Position numbers and translations under genes: made by a program. From Mycobacteriales bacterium (GTDB lineage Bacteria > Actinomycetota > Actinomycetes > Mycobacteriales > CADCTP01): a stretch of DNA of 64,000 nt. Of this stretch, positions 35,534 to 43,724 are shown in pieces (the first letter of the stretch is position 1; the number at the start of each line of letters is the position of its first letter). The stretch is taken from the NCBI GenBank assembly GCA_035995165.1, contig DASYKU010000059.1, positions 1-64,000 on the forward strand. The letters run 5' to 3'. The notes beneath the pieces were generated by a model that ran no database searches, was not told the origin of the DNA, and saw only the letters and a program-made list of their open reading frames with translations.

Positions 35534-36411
35534 CCGACCTGCTGGTGCTGCGGGCGCTCGGGCTGGGCGATCTGCTGACCGCGGTGCCGGCGCTGCGGGG
35601 ACTGCGGCGGGCCCGGCCCGGGCACCGCCTGGTGCTGGCCGGGCCGGCCGCGCTGGAACCCTTGGCCCGGCTGTCCGGCACGGTCGACGCGGTGCTGCCG
35701 CGGTCCGGATTGGACGGTCCACTCCGGACGGACGGGCCGGCCCTCGCGGTGAACCTGCACGGCCGCGGGCCGCAGTCGACCCGGCTGCTGCGGGCGACCG
35801 GGCCGGCCGAGCTCTGGTCGTACGGCCTCGGTCCGATGTGGACGGACGGGGAGCACGAGGTCGACCGCTGGTGCCGGCTGCTGTCCTGGTACGGCGTCCC
35901 GGCCGATCCGGGCGACCTCCGGCTGGACCGGCCGGACGAGCCGAGCCCGGCGCCGGGGGCGGTGGTGGTCCACCCGGGCGCGGCGTCGGGGTCGCGGCGC
36001 TGGCCGGTCGACCGGTTCGCCGCGGTGGCCCGGGAACTGGCCGCGGACGGGCACCGGGTCGTGGTCACCGCCGGACCGTCCGAACGCGACCTGGCCGCCG
36101 CGGTCGGGGCCGAGTGGGTGCCGACCGGGCTGACCGGGCTGGCCGCGCTGGTGGCCGAGGCCGCGCTGGTGGTCTGCGGGGACACCGGCGTCGCCCACCT
36201 CGCCACCGCGTACGGGACGCCGTCGGTGCTGCTGTTCGGCCCGACCCCGCCGGCCGAGTGGGGCCCGCGCTCCGGGCCGCACACCGTGCTCTGGTCCGGC
36301 GGCCGGGGCGACCCGCACGGCGCCGAGCCCGACCCCGGCCTGCTGCGGATCACCGTGGCCGAGGTGCTGGCCGCGGCCCGGAGGGGGATCCGTGCCCCGG
36401 CTGCGCCGTAG
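35524..36411 (+). CDS. Glycosyltransferase family 9 (heptosyltransferase-like), second copy
   Basis: A 295-residue GT9 protein with VLRALGLGDLLTAVPALRGLR at the start, VVVHPGAASGSRRWPVDRF in the middle and VVCGDTGVAHLATAYGTPSVLLFGP near the end. It is somewhat shorter than typical WaaC/WaaF. GTG at 35524 (GGAGAG upstream) overlaps the SDR gene by 10 bases. Two GT9 genes in one operon suggest sequential heptosyl-type transfers. Confidence 0.9.
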   Translation: MAVADLLVLRALGLGDLLTAVPALRGLRRARPGHRLVLAGPAALEPLARLSGTVDAVLPRSGLDGPLRTDGPALAVNLHGRGPQSTRLLRATGPAELWSYGLGPMWTDGEHEVDRWCRLLSWYGVPADPGDLRLDRPDEPSPAPGAVVVHPGAASGSRRWPVDRFAAVARELAADGHRVVVTAGPSERDLAAAVGAEWVPTGLTGLAALVAEAALVVCGDTGVAHLATAYGTPSVLLFGPTPPAEWGPRSGPHTVLWSGGRGDPHGAEPDPGLLRITVAEVLAAARRGIRAPAAP

Positions 36412-37399
36412 CGACCCGAACCGGCCCGGCTTCACCCGCCGCCGGGCCGGCACCGGCTGGACGTACCGGGACGTGGACGGGAGCCGGATCACCGACCGGG
36501 GCGCGGTCGAGCGGATCCGGGCGCTGGTGATCCCGCCGGCCTGGCAGGACGTCTGGATCAGCCCGTATCCGAACGGGCACATCCAGGCGGTCGGGACCGA
36601 CGCCGCCGGCCGCCGGCAGTACCGCTACCACGACGCCTGGCGGGAGCACCGGGACCGGGTCAAGCACCTGCGGGTGCTGCAGGTGGGGGAGAAGCTGCCG
36701 GCGCTGCGCCGGCGCTGGGCCCGGGACCTGCGCCGCGAGGACCTCGACCGCAACCGGGTGCTGGCCGCCGCGGCGACGCTGCTGGACCTCGGCCTGTTCC
36801 GGGTCGGCGGCGAGGAGTACGCCGAGGAGCACAGCACGTACGGGCTGGCCACCCTGCGCCGGGAGCACGTCACCGTCAGCGGCGCCCGCCTCGTCTTCGA
36901 CTACACCGCCAAGGCCGGCATCCGCCGCCAGGAGGAGGTCCGCAACGCCCGCGTGGCCGCGGTCGTCACCGCGCTGCACGACCGGGCCGACGACCCCAAC
37001 CCGGAGCTGTTCGCCTACCGGCACGGGGACTCCTGGAACGACGTGAAGAGCGCGACGGTCAACGAGTACCTGCGCGAGGTGTCGGGGCTGGACATGTCGG
37101 CCAAGGACTTCCGCACCTGGCACGCGACCGTGCTCATGGCCACCGTCCTCGGCCGGACGGCCGTCCCGGCCAGCCGGCGCGGCCGGGACAAGGCCGTGCG
37201 GGCCGGGTACGTCGCGGTCGCCGAGGCGCTCGGCAACACGCCGGCCGTGAGCAAGGCGTCCTATGTGGACCCGCGGGTGGTCGACCTCTACCACGGCGGC
37301 ACCACGATCGCGGTCCCGCCGACGAGGCGCTCCGACGACGCGATGCGCTCGGCCCTGGAGAAGGAGGTCCTGGACCTCCTGCACGTGGAGCCCGACTAG
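36392..37399 (+). CDS. DNA topoisomerase IB
   Basis: A 335-residue poxvirus/bacterial type IB topoisomerase that relaxes supercoils through a 3'-phosphotyrosyl intermediate. It has the N-terminal domain (GFTRRRAGTGWTYRDVDG, WQDVWISPYPNGHIQ), LGLFRVGGEEYAEEHSTYGL with the catalytic-pocket arginine, and the nucleophile at about Tyr291 in SKASYVDPRVV. GTG at 36392 (GGAGGGG upstream) lies 20 bases inside the GT9 gene, an odd coupling to a glycan operon. Its stop shares a CTAG with the convergent CYTH-CHAD gene. Confidence 0.92.
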   Translation: MPRLRRSDPNRPGFTRRRAGTGWTYRDVDGSRITDRGAVERIRALVIPPAWQDVWISPYPNGHIQAVGTDAAGRRQYRYHDAWREHRDRVKHLRVLQVGEKLPALRRRWARDLRREDLDRNRVLAAAATLLDLGLFRVGGEEYAEEHSTYGLATLRREHVTVSGARLVFDYTAKAGIRRQEEVRNARVAAVVTALHDRADDPNPELFAYRHGDSWNDVKSATVNEYLREVSGLDMSAKDFRTWHATVLMATVLGRTAVPASRRGRDKAVRAGYVAVAEALGNTPAVSKASYVDPRVVDLYHGGTTIAVPPTRRSDDAMRSALEKEVLDLLHVEPD

Positions 37400-38910
37400 A
37401 GCCAGCCGGTCGCCTTCGGGCGGGCGATCGCCTTGCGGGCGGCGGGCAGCCCGGCCTCCAGGTCGGCCGCCTCGGTGGCCATCTCCGCGTGCAGCAGGCC
37501 GTAGGTGAAGCCGTTCTCGCCGGCGCCATGCGCCTGCATGCCGGCCGCGCGCAGCAGCTCGCGGGTGACGACCGAGTCGTGCTGGTCGCCGAGCAGCTCC
37601 TGCAGGTCCTCCATCGCCGCGGCCAGCGCGGCCGGGCCGGGGCCGCCGACCGGAGCGGCCGCCTCGGCCCCGTACCGCGACCGCTTGGCCGCCTTGCGGG
37701 CCTCGTGCAGCGCGGTGTCCCGGCCCAGCACGCCCGGCAGCGGCGGACCGTGCGGCTCGGCCTTCTCCGCGGTGTCCAGCAGCCGGTCCACCTCGGCCAC
37801 GGTCCGCTTCACCCGGTGCGGCACGTACGTCTTCGCCGGCCGCCGGCCGTGCTCGGTCGGCGGCGCGGCCAGCAGCGCGTCGAGCTCGTCCAGCAGCGCC
37901 GCGTACCGCCGCCCGTTCAGGGCGGTGACCAGCGCCTTGTGGTCCTTGACCCCCCGCGCGCGGACGCCGTCGGTGAGCCGGGCCGAGACCGGGCCGACGA
38001 CCAGCTCCGGCGGCAGCGTGTGCAGCGTGGCCTCCAGCCGGCCCGCCATCACCTCGGCGTCGCGGACCCGGCCGAGTACGTCGGCCAGCCACTTCAGCTC
38101 GGCCCGCAGGTGGTCGCCGGCGGCCCGGTCCCACAGCGGCCGGAACGTCTTCAGCGTGCTGCGCAGCCGCCGGGTCGCCACCCGCATCTTGTGCACGGCG
38201 TCCGGCTCGTCCCGGCGGACCCGCGGGTCGTACGCGACGATCGTGTCCCGCTGGGCCCGCACGTACGCGCCGACGACCGCGGCGGCGCTGCCCTTCGGGC
38301 CGGGCTCGGGCTCGGCCTCGGGCCAGCGGCCGTCGAGGGCGCGGGCGATCTTGGCCGGGTCGGCCGAGCGGGCCGCGCCGGCCTTGCGCAGCTTCTTGTC
38401 CACCGTGCGCAGCAGCTCGCGGTCGCCGTCGACGAGCTCGACCTCCAGCTCGCGCCAGCGCTGCGCCGCGGCCGGGTCGGCGACCACCTCGGAGGCGACC
38501 TCGTCGTCGGCGACCAGCGCCAGCACCCGGCCGTCCGGGTCGAGCAGCGGCCACTCGGTCCGGCGGGTGGCCATCTTCACCGTCGGGCGCAGGGTGGCGC
38601 CGCGGCTGATCGCGCGGACCTCGGCCCCGACCGCGGCCGGCACCGCGGCGGTCCGCCCGGCCGGCAGCTGGACCTCGTCCCGCTCGTCCGGGGCGCGGTA
38701 GCGCTTGACGTGCCAGCCGGCGTCGGTCCCGCCGGTACGCCGGCGCAGCGCGACCTTGTCCGCGGCCAGCCGCAGGTCGGCGGTGTCGTAGTAGACGGCG
38801 ACCAGGTCGTGGGTGGCCGGCTCGCCGAGCGTGGTGCCGGCGGGGGCGAGGCGCGGGTCGACCGCGAAGTCCGGCGGAACCTCGTACTTACGCTCGATCT
38901 CGCTCGCCAC
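37396..38910 (-). CDS. CYTH and CHAD domain protein
   Basis: A 504-residue protein. The N-terminal CYTH (triphosphate tunnel) domain starts with EIERKYEV and contains YYDTADLRLAADKVALRRR and EVELVDGD. The C-terminal CHAD domain (from about residue 215) has the histidine-rich helices DAVHKMRVATRRLRSTLKTF and DTALHEARKAAKRSRY. CYTH-CHAD proteins are associated with inorganic polyphosphate and triphosphate hydrolysis. The second GTG (38910) is chosen because GGGAGGCGG lies about 8 bases upstream; an upstream GTG would add 6 residues. Confidence 0.92.
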   Translation of the reverse strand: MASEIERKYEVPPDFAVDPRLAPAGTTLGEPATHDLVAVYYDTADLRLAADKVALRRRTGGTDAGWHVKRYRAPDERDEVQLPAGRTAAVPAAVGAEVRAISRGATLRPTVKMATRRTEWPLLDPDGRVLALVADDEVASEVVADPAAAQRWRELEVELVDGDRELLRTVDKKLRKAGAARSADPAKIARALDGRWPEAEPEPGPKGSAAAVVGAYVRAQRDTIVAYDPRVRRDEPDAVHKMRVATRRLRSTLKTFRPLWDRAAGDHLRAELKWLADVLGRVRDAEVMAGRLEATLHTLPPELVVGPVSARLTDGVRARGVKDHKALVTALNGRRYAALLDELDALLAAPPTEHGRRPAKTYVPHRVKRTVAEVDRLLDTAEKAEPHGPPLPGVLGRDTALHEARKAAKRSRYGAEAAAPVGGPGPAALAAAMEDLQELLGDQHDSVVTRELLRAAGMQAHGAGENGFTYGLLHAEMATEAADLEAGLPAARKAIARPKATGWL

Positions 38911-38985
38911 CGTCCCCGCCTCCCGCACCGTCGCCGTCGCCGTCGTTCACCTGCAGGCTACCCGGCGTACATCAGCGGACGGGCG

Positions 38986-39399
38986 TCAGAAGCGCTCGCC
39001 CTCCTCGTGCAGGCCGAGGGCCTGCACGACCTCGCCGAGCTGCTCGTACACCTGGCCGGTGGGCAGCTGCCGGACCAGCTGCTGCAGCCGCTCCGGCGCG
39101 TTGGTGTCGACGAGGTGCCCGAGCAGGCCGGACTCGTCGTTCGGGAACACCGAGCGGGGCAGGTGCTCGCCCAGCTCGCTGCGCAGCTCCACGTCCTGCT
39201 GGGTCATGCCGGCCGGCACGCCGGGCTGCAGGCCCTCGGGCGCCTCGAGACGACCCGGGTCGACCTGGTCCTCGCCGGTGGGCTCGGTCTCCTTCCACTC
39301 CTCGGCCCGCGTCGGCCGCTCCGCCGTCATGAATCCCTGGACCTCCTGCTCCATCTCGTCGTCGAGACGGGCCGAGTGCTTGCTGCTGCCGCGCTCCAT
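38986..39399 (-). CDS. DUF2795 domain protein
   Basis: A 137-residue, acidic protein. The N-terminal half is rich in Glu and probably disordered. The C-terminal 65 residues (DVELRSELGEHLPRSVFP, PTGQVYEQLGEVVQALGL) are the DUF2795 domain found in small actinobacterial stress proteins. ATG at 39399 follows GGGGAGGAG. Function unknown. Confidence 0.82.
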   Translation of the reverse strand: MERGSSKHSARLDDEMEQEVQGFMTAERPTRAEEWKETEPTGEDQVDPGRLEAPEGLQPGVPAGMTQQDVELRSELGEHLPRSVFPNDESGLLGHLVDTNAPERLQQLVRQLPTGQVYEQLGEVVQALGLHEEGERF

Positions 39400-39463
39400 G
39401 GTCAGTGCTCCTCCCCGAGTAGGGCCCCCACCGAACATCCTCGTCCAGATCGGCCGCGGGCGC

Positions 39464-39925
39464 TCAGGGGGTCTGGCGGTCGACCTGGCCGCGCCAGCCG
39501 CCCTCGGCGGTCCCGCGGGACTCGATGAACTTCTTGAAGCGCTCGAGGTCGCCCTCGACCCGGCGCCCGACGAAGCCGAGCTTGTCGCCGACCGTCTCCA
39601 CCAGGCCGGCCGGCTCGAAGTCGACGACGAGGATCACCCGGCTCGTGCCCGCGTCCACCGGGTGGAAGGAGACCACCCCGGCCTGCTTGGGTCCGTCCAC
39701 CGAGGTCCAGGCGATCCGCTCGTCCGGGCTCTGCTCGGTGATCTCGGCCTCGAACTGCCGGTGCACGCCGCCGATCGAGGTCACCCAGTGCGTCCGGGTG
39801 GGGGAGAGCTGGTCGACGCGGTCGACGCCCTCCATGAACTGCGGGAAGGACTCGAACTGGGTCCACTGGTCGTACGCGGTGCCGACCGGGACGTCGACGT
39901 CGATCGACTTCTCGACGGTGCTCAT
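39464..39925 (-). CDS. SRPBCC (START-like) family protein
   Basis: A 153-residue helix-grip protein of the cyclase/dehydrase type, starting STVEKSIDVDVPVGTAYDQW and containing FPQFMEGV, ITEQSPDERIAWTS and FHPVDAGTSRV. Such proteins bind hydrophobic ligands; the ligand is unknown here. AGGAGGA stands upstream of ATG 39925. It faces the same way as the DUF2795 gene, with 64 bases between them. Confidence 0.88.
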   Translation of the reverse strand: MSTVEKSIDVDVPVGTAYDQWTQFESFPQFMEGVDRVDQLSPTRTHWVTSIGGVHRQFEAEITEQSPDERIAWTSVDGPKQAGVVSFHPVDAGTSRVILVVDFEPAGLVETVGDKLGFVGRRVEGDLERFKKFIESRGTAEGGWRGQVDRQTP

Positions 39926-40029
39926 CAGGACGGTCCTCCTCCCTTCTGCTACCACGCAGGGATGCCCGGACCGGATCACTCCAAACAGCGCCGGTGTGCC
40001 GCCGGGCCGGCGCGGGTACCGCTCCGGCC

Positions 40030-40614
40030 GTGAGCACTCCCGAGCAGGTCGCCGAGGCCACCGACGCCGTCGTCGACGCCGACCTGCTGGAGACGGTGAA
40101 GAAGGCCGCGGTCGAGCTCAAGCGGGCGGGGGTCACCTTCGCGCTCTGCGGCGGCTGGGCCACGTACGCGCGGGGCGGTCCGCGCTCCGAGCACGACGCC
40201 GACTTCGCGCTGCTGGAGCGGGACGTGGCCCACGCGGTCGACGCGATGACCGCCACCGGGTTCGAGGCCGACACCGAGGCGCCCGAGGACTGGCTGACCA
40301 AGCTCTGGGATCGCGGCAACCTGGTCGACCTGATCTTCCGGCTGTCCGGGAAACCGGTCACCGAGGACATCCTGGGCCGGGCCGAGGAGATCGAGGTCGG
40401 TTCGGTGCAGATGCCGGTGCTGGCCGCGACCGACCTCGTGGTGACCAAGCTGCTGACGTACCGGGACCACTACGCGGACTTCGGCAGCGCGCTGCCGATG
40501 GTGCGGGCGCTGCGGGAACAGGTCGACTGGGGCCAGGTCCGGGAGCGGACCGCGCAGTCGCCGTTCGCGGAGGCGTTCCTGCTGCTGGCCGACCGCCTCG
40601 GGCTGACCGACTGA
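40030..40614 (+). CDS. Nucleotidyltransferase-fold protein (AbiEii-like)
   Basis: A 194-residue protein of the minimal nucleotidyltransferase superfamily. CGGWATYARGGPRSEHDADF near residue 45 gives the GG and the D-x-D metal motif, and VDLIF later provides the third acidic residue. Relatives include the AbiEii toxin and aminoglycoside adenylyltransferases. No antitoxin-like partner lies next to it, so a toxin role is not supported. The GTG start at 40030 has no strong ribosome-binding site. Confidence 0.78.
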   Translation: MSTPEQVAEATDAVVDADLLETVKKAAVELKRAGVTFALCGGWATYARGGPRSEHDADFALLERDVAHAVDAMTATGFEADTEAPEDWLTKLWDRGNLVDLIFRLSGKPVTEDILGRAEEIEVGSVQMPVLAATDLVVTKLLTYRDHYADFGSALPMVRALREQVDWGQVRERTAQSPFAEAFLLLADRLGLTD

Positions 40615-40617
40615 GCC

Positions 40618-40655
40618 CGCCGCCCGGTCCCGGAGTCGGACGGAGCCGGGCGGCG
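40618..40655 (+). terminator. Hairpin terminator after the nucleotidyltransferase gene
   Basis: CGCCGCCCGG (40618-40627) pairs perfectly with CCGGGCGGCG (40646-40655) around an 18-base loop, 4 bases after the stop codon. Confidence 0.7.
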
Positions 40656-40680
40656 CGCGGCCGCCTGCCGCCCGGTCCGG

Positions 40681-40869
40681 GTGCACGCCGGCCTCCGGCT
40701 GGCCATCGTGCGGCAGATCGCGGGGAGCCACGGCGGCTCCGTCGCCCTGCACAACGTGCCCGCAGTGGGCAGCACGGTCGTGGTCTGGCTGCCCTCGGCC
40801 GCCCGGACCGGCGCACAGGATGCGCTCAGCCCGCCCACAGCCGATCCGGTGCCGCGTCCTTCACACTGA
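40681..40869 (+). pseudogene. 3' remnant of a sensor histidine kinase
   Basis: The 62-codon frame reads GLRLAIVRQIAGSHGGSVAL, then NVPAVGSTVVVWLP. This is the G2-box end of a histidine-kinase ATPase domain (normally GLGLAIVRQIAEAHGG). Everything upstream (H box, N box, G1 box) is missing, and a terminator hairpin sits just before it. The glycine after GL is changed to Arg. I see no partner response regulator next to it. It is a relic of a deleted two-component gene. Confidence 0.8.
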
Positions 40870-40898
40870 TTTTCGTGGACATCAGGCACAGTGGACGC

Positions 40899-41258
40899 AT
40901 GGGTTTGTTCGATCGGCGGCGCCGGTCCGGACGCGGCCGGTCGGCCGCGGGTGCCGGTGGGGTGCGGACCCTCCTGGACCGCGAGGCGACCAAGGAGGAT
41001 CTGGCCCACCTGCGCGAGTTCGCCTCGACCAAGGTCGGGGTGGAGTTCTACGTCGAGCCGGAGACCACGGCCACCGACACCACGGCGGTCGCGGTCGCCT
41101 CGGACGGGGAGTGGACCCGCCGCCGGGTCGGCTCGCCGGCCGCGATCGGCAAGCTGGCCCGCGACCTGCGGCTGCCGGTGTACGAGGCCGCCGTCGTCGG
41201 CTACCCGCAGCGGATGCGGGACTGGAACGCCAGGCGCAAGCGCGAGAGCGGACTCTAG
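40899..41258 (+). CDS. Conserved actinobacterial protein of unknown function
   Basis: A 119-residue protein starting MGLFDRRRR. A core reads LREFASTKVGVEFYVEPET, then VAVASDGEWTRRRVGSP, LPVYEAAVVGYPQRMRDWNARRK. I recognise the GEWTRRRV and GYPQRMRDWN blocks as a recurrent actinobacterial family without a known function. No membrane helix is seen. It lies 26 bases before nadK in the same direction, so cotranscription is likely. Confidence 0.8.
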   Translation: MGLFDRRRRSGRGRSAAGAGGVRTLLDREATKEDLAHLREFASTKVGVEFYVEPETTATDTTAVAVASDGEWTRRRVGSPAAIGKLARDLRLPVYEAAVVGYPQRMRDWNARRKRESGL

Positions 41259-41284
41259 GTCGCGACGGCCAGTACGTTGGGGCC

Positions 41285-42166
41285 ATGCATTCGCCCAAGC
41301 GGGTCGGCCTGGTCCTGCACCCGCGCCGCGACTCCGAGCCGGCGGTCAAGGCCATCGAGGACTGGGCCCGCCGCAACAACCACACGCTGGTCGGCGTGCC
41401 CGGCGAGGTCGACCGCATCGGCTACGACATCGAGCAGGTCGAGCCGGGCGAGCTGTCCGGACTGGACCTGCTGATCAGCCTGGGCGGGGACGGCACGATG
41501 CTGCGGGCGCTGCGGCTGTCCCAGCCCAGGGCCGTGCCGGTGCTCGGGGTGAACTTGGGCCGGCTCGGCTTCCTGGCCGAGATCGACGTGCCCGACCTGC
41601 CGGACGCACTGACCGAGATCGACGCGGGCAACTCGACCGTGGAGACCCGGGTCGCGGTCCAGGTCGACTTCGACGACTCGACCGCGTTCGCGTTCAACGA
41701 CGTCGCGGTGGTGCGGCACCCGGGCCAGCCGGTCGCCGCGGTCGAGGTCAAGGTCGAGGGCCAGCCCTTCGTGCGGTACGCGGCCGACGCGATCGTGATC
41801 GCCACGCCGACCGGGTCCACCGCGTACAGCTTCTCGGCCGGCGGGCCGATCGTCTCGCCCCGGGCCGAGGGGCTGCTGGTCATCCCGGTCGCGCCGCACT
41901 CGGCGTTCAACCGGGCGGTGTTCCTGTCCGCGGGGGAGCCGGTCGGGCTGGACCTGCTGCCGACCAGCGGCCGGCTCGCGGTCGAGGTCGACGGGCTGCT
42001 GGCCGGCACGGTCGAGCCGGGCCAGTCCGTGAACGTGTTCCTCTGCGCCCGGGCCGGGCGGGTGGTCCGGCTCGGGACGACGACGTTCTACCAGCGGGCC
42101 CGGCGCAAGCTGCGGCTGGCCGACCCGGCCGAGCTGGACGAGGTCGACGTCACGAAGACCGGGTGA
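41285..42166 (+). CDS. nadK: NAD kinase
   Basis: NAD kinase phosphorylates NAD to NADP. The 293-residue protein has the GGDGT motif at residues 67-71 (LISLGGDGTMLRALR), GVNLGRLGFLAEI, FNDVAV and ATPTGSTAYSFSAGGPIV. All are hallmarks of the family. ATG at 41285. Its 3' end overlaps the end of the convergent spermidine-synthase-like gene by 17 bases. Confidence 0.96.
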   Translation: MHSPKRVGLVLHPRRDSEPAVKAIEDWARRNNHTLVGVPGEVDRIGYDIEQVEPGELSGLDLLISLGGDGTMLRALRLSQPRAVPVLGVNLGRLGFLAEIDVPDLPDALTEIDAGNSTVETRVAVQVDFDDSTAFAFNDVAVVRHPGQPVAAVEVKVEGQPFVRYAADAIVIATPTGSTAYSFSAGGPIVSPRAEGLLVIPVAPHSAFNRAVFLSAGEPVGLDLLPTSGRLAVEVDGLLAGTVEPGQSVNVFLCARAGRVVRLGTTTFYQRARRKLRLADPAELDEVDVTKTG

Positions 42167-43682
42167 ACTGGGTGATCAGCTGATCGACCGGCGCGTGCGC
42201 GTCGGTCAGCACCTCGGCGGCGCCGGCGAACCGGGTCGTGGCCTGCTCGTCGGCGACCAGCCAGGCGTTGCGGGTGGCCAGGTCGCGCTGGATGCCGGCC
42301 AGCGGCAGCGGCTGCCGGGAGGCGACCAGGATGTGGTTGCCGCCGCCCTGCCCGGCCACCGTGACCGGCGCGCCGATGAGCGCGACATGGCCGAAGACCG
42401 ACTTCAGGGTGGCGATCTCGGCCCGGGCGAACCGGTCGGGCTGGTAGTCGATGACGTTCACCGCGTACACGCCGTCGTCGTGCAGGACGTCGCGGACCTG
42501 CTCGGCGACCTCCTTCGTGGTCAGGTGCCAGGGCACCGCCAGGCCGCCGAACGCGTCGCCGACGACGAAGTCGTAGCCATCCCGGGGCTGCTCCCGCAGC
42601 CCGGTCCGCCCGTCCCCGACCCGTACGGACAGGTTCGGGATGGCGTCGACGCCGAGCCGCTGCCGGCCGAGGGAGACCACGCCGCCGTCGATCTCCAGCA
42701 CGGTGCCGCGGGTGCCGGGGCGGCTGGCGGCCAGGTAGCGCGGCATCGTGAAGCCGCCGCCGCCGATGTGCAGCGCGGTCATCGGCGTCCCGGCCGGCCG
42801 GATCGAGTCGGCCACCGCGGCCAGCGCCTTCGTGTAGTCGAACTCCAGGTACCGCGGGTCGGCCAGGTCCACGTACGAGTGGCGCAGGGTGTCCAGCTCC
42901 AGCGTCCGGCCGGTGGACCGCTCCGGGTCGGCGACCACCCGGGCGCAGTGGTACTCGGTCTCCTTCTGGCACGGGTTCGGCGCCACCGCGACCAGCAGGA
43001 TCGACAGCGGCAGCAGCGCGATCGCGGCCCCGGGCAGCGGGCCGGTGCCCGCGCCGCCGGGCAGCCGGCGGTCCCAGAGGAACACCAGCGCGCCCACGAC
43101 CGCCACGACGACGCCGGTGCCGATGAGGATCGTGCTGGTCCGGAACGCCGCGACCAGGATGAAGCCGGTCGCGAACGTCGCGACGATGCCGCCGAGGGTG
43201 CCGATCCCGGACAGCTTGCCGACGATCGTGCCGGTCTCGTGCAGGTCGCGCAGCTGCAGCTTGGCCACGATCGGCGCCACCGCGGACAGCAGCCCGGCCG
43301 GCAGGATCACCGCGGCCATCGCCAGCAGCAGGGTCGCCGAGGCGTCGCCGGTGCCCTGGGTGGCGGTGCCGACCCAGCGCACCACCGGCAGGGTGAGCAG
43401 GGTCAGGCAGGCGCCGACCAGCAGCAGCGGGCCGAGCAGCCGCTGCGGCCGGTCCACCCGGTCCGCGGCCCGGCCGCCGGCCCAGGCGCCGACCGCGATC
43501 GCCATCAGCGCGGCGCCGATCACGGCGGTGTTCGTCTGCAGCGTCACCCCGACGTACGGGGCGATCAGCCGCAGCGCCAGCGTCTCCAGCACCAGCACCG
43601 CGGCGGCCGCGACGAACACGATGACCGCGGCGAACGCGGGCGGCAGGGCGAGGGTCGGGCGCTCGGTGCGGGTGTCGCTCAC
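42150..43682 (-). CDS. Membrane-anchored spermidine-synthase-like protein
   Basis: A 510-residue protein. The first 215 residues carry about seven membrane helices of an MFS-like anchor (VLETLALRLIAPYVG, AIAVGAWAGGRAADR). The rest is a spermidine-synthase-fold domain with LHIGGGGFTMPRYLAA, the acidic VLEIDGGV end of strand 2 and VRVGDGRT. Such fused proteins are common in actinobacteria and often do not make polyamines; methyltransferase-like activity on another acceptor is possible. Convergent with nadK. Confidence 0.88.
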   Translation of the reverse strand: MSDTRTERPTLALPPAFAAVIVFVAAAAVLVLETLALRLIAPYVGVTLQTNTAVIGAALMAIAVGAWAGGRAADRVDRPQRLLGPLLLVGACLTLLTLPVVRWVGTATQGTGDASATLLLAMAAVILPAGLLSAVAPIVAKLQLRDLHETGTIVGKLSGIGTLGGIVATFATGFILVAAFRTSTILIGTGVVVAVVGALVFLWDRRLPGGAGTGPLPGAAIALLPLSILLVAVAPNPCQKETEYHCARVVADPERSTGRTLELDTLRHSYVDLADPRYLEFDYTKALAAVADSIRPAGTPMTALHIGGGGFTMPRYLAASRPGTRGTVLEIDGGVVSLGRQRLGVDAIPNLSVRVGDGRTGLREQPRDGYDFVVGDAFGGLAVPWHLTTKEVAEQVRDVLHDDGVYAVNVIDYQPDRFARAEIATLKSVFGHVALIGAPVTVAGQGGGNHILVASRQPLPLAGIQRDLATRNAWLVADEQATTRFAGAAEVLTDAHAPVDQLITQFTRSS

Positions 43683-43724
43683 CGGGTCAGGATCCCCGAC
43701 AGCGCTGTGACGCGCGGGAGCGGG

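Noticed and set aside
40030-40614. Toxin-antitoxin system (AbiEii-like nucleotidyltransferase)
   Set aside because: No AbiEi-like or other antitoxin gene is adjacent; the neighbours are a kinase relic and an SRPBCC gene in the other direction.
42150-43682. Polyamine biosynthesis gene
   Set aside because: The domain is only spermidine-synthase-like and fused to membrane helices; no other polyamine gene is nearby.
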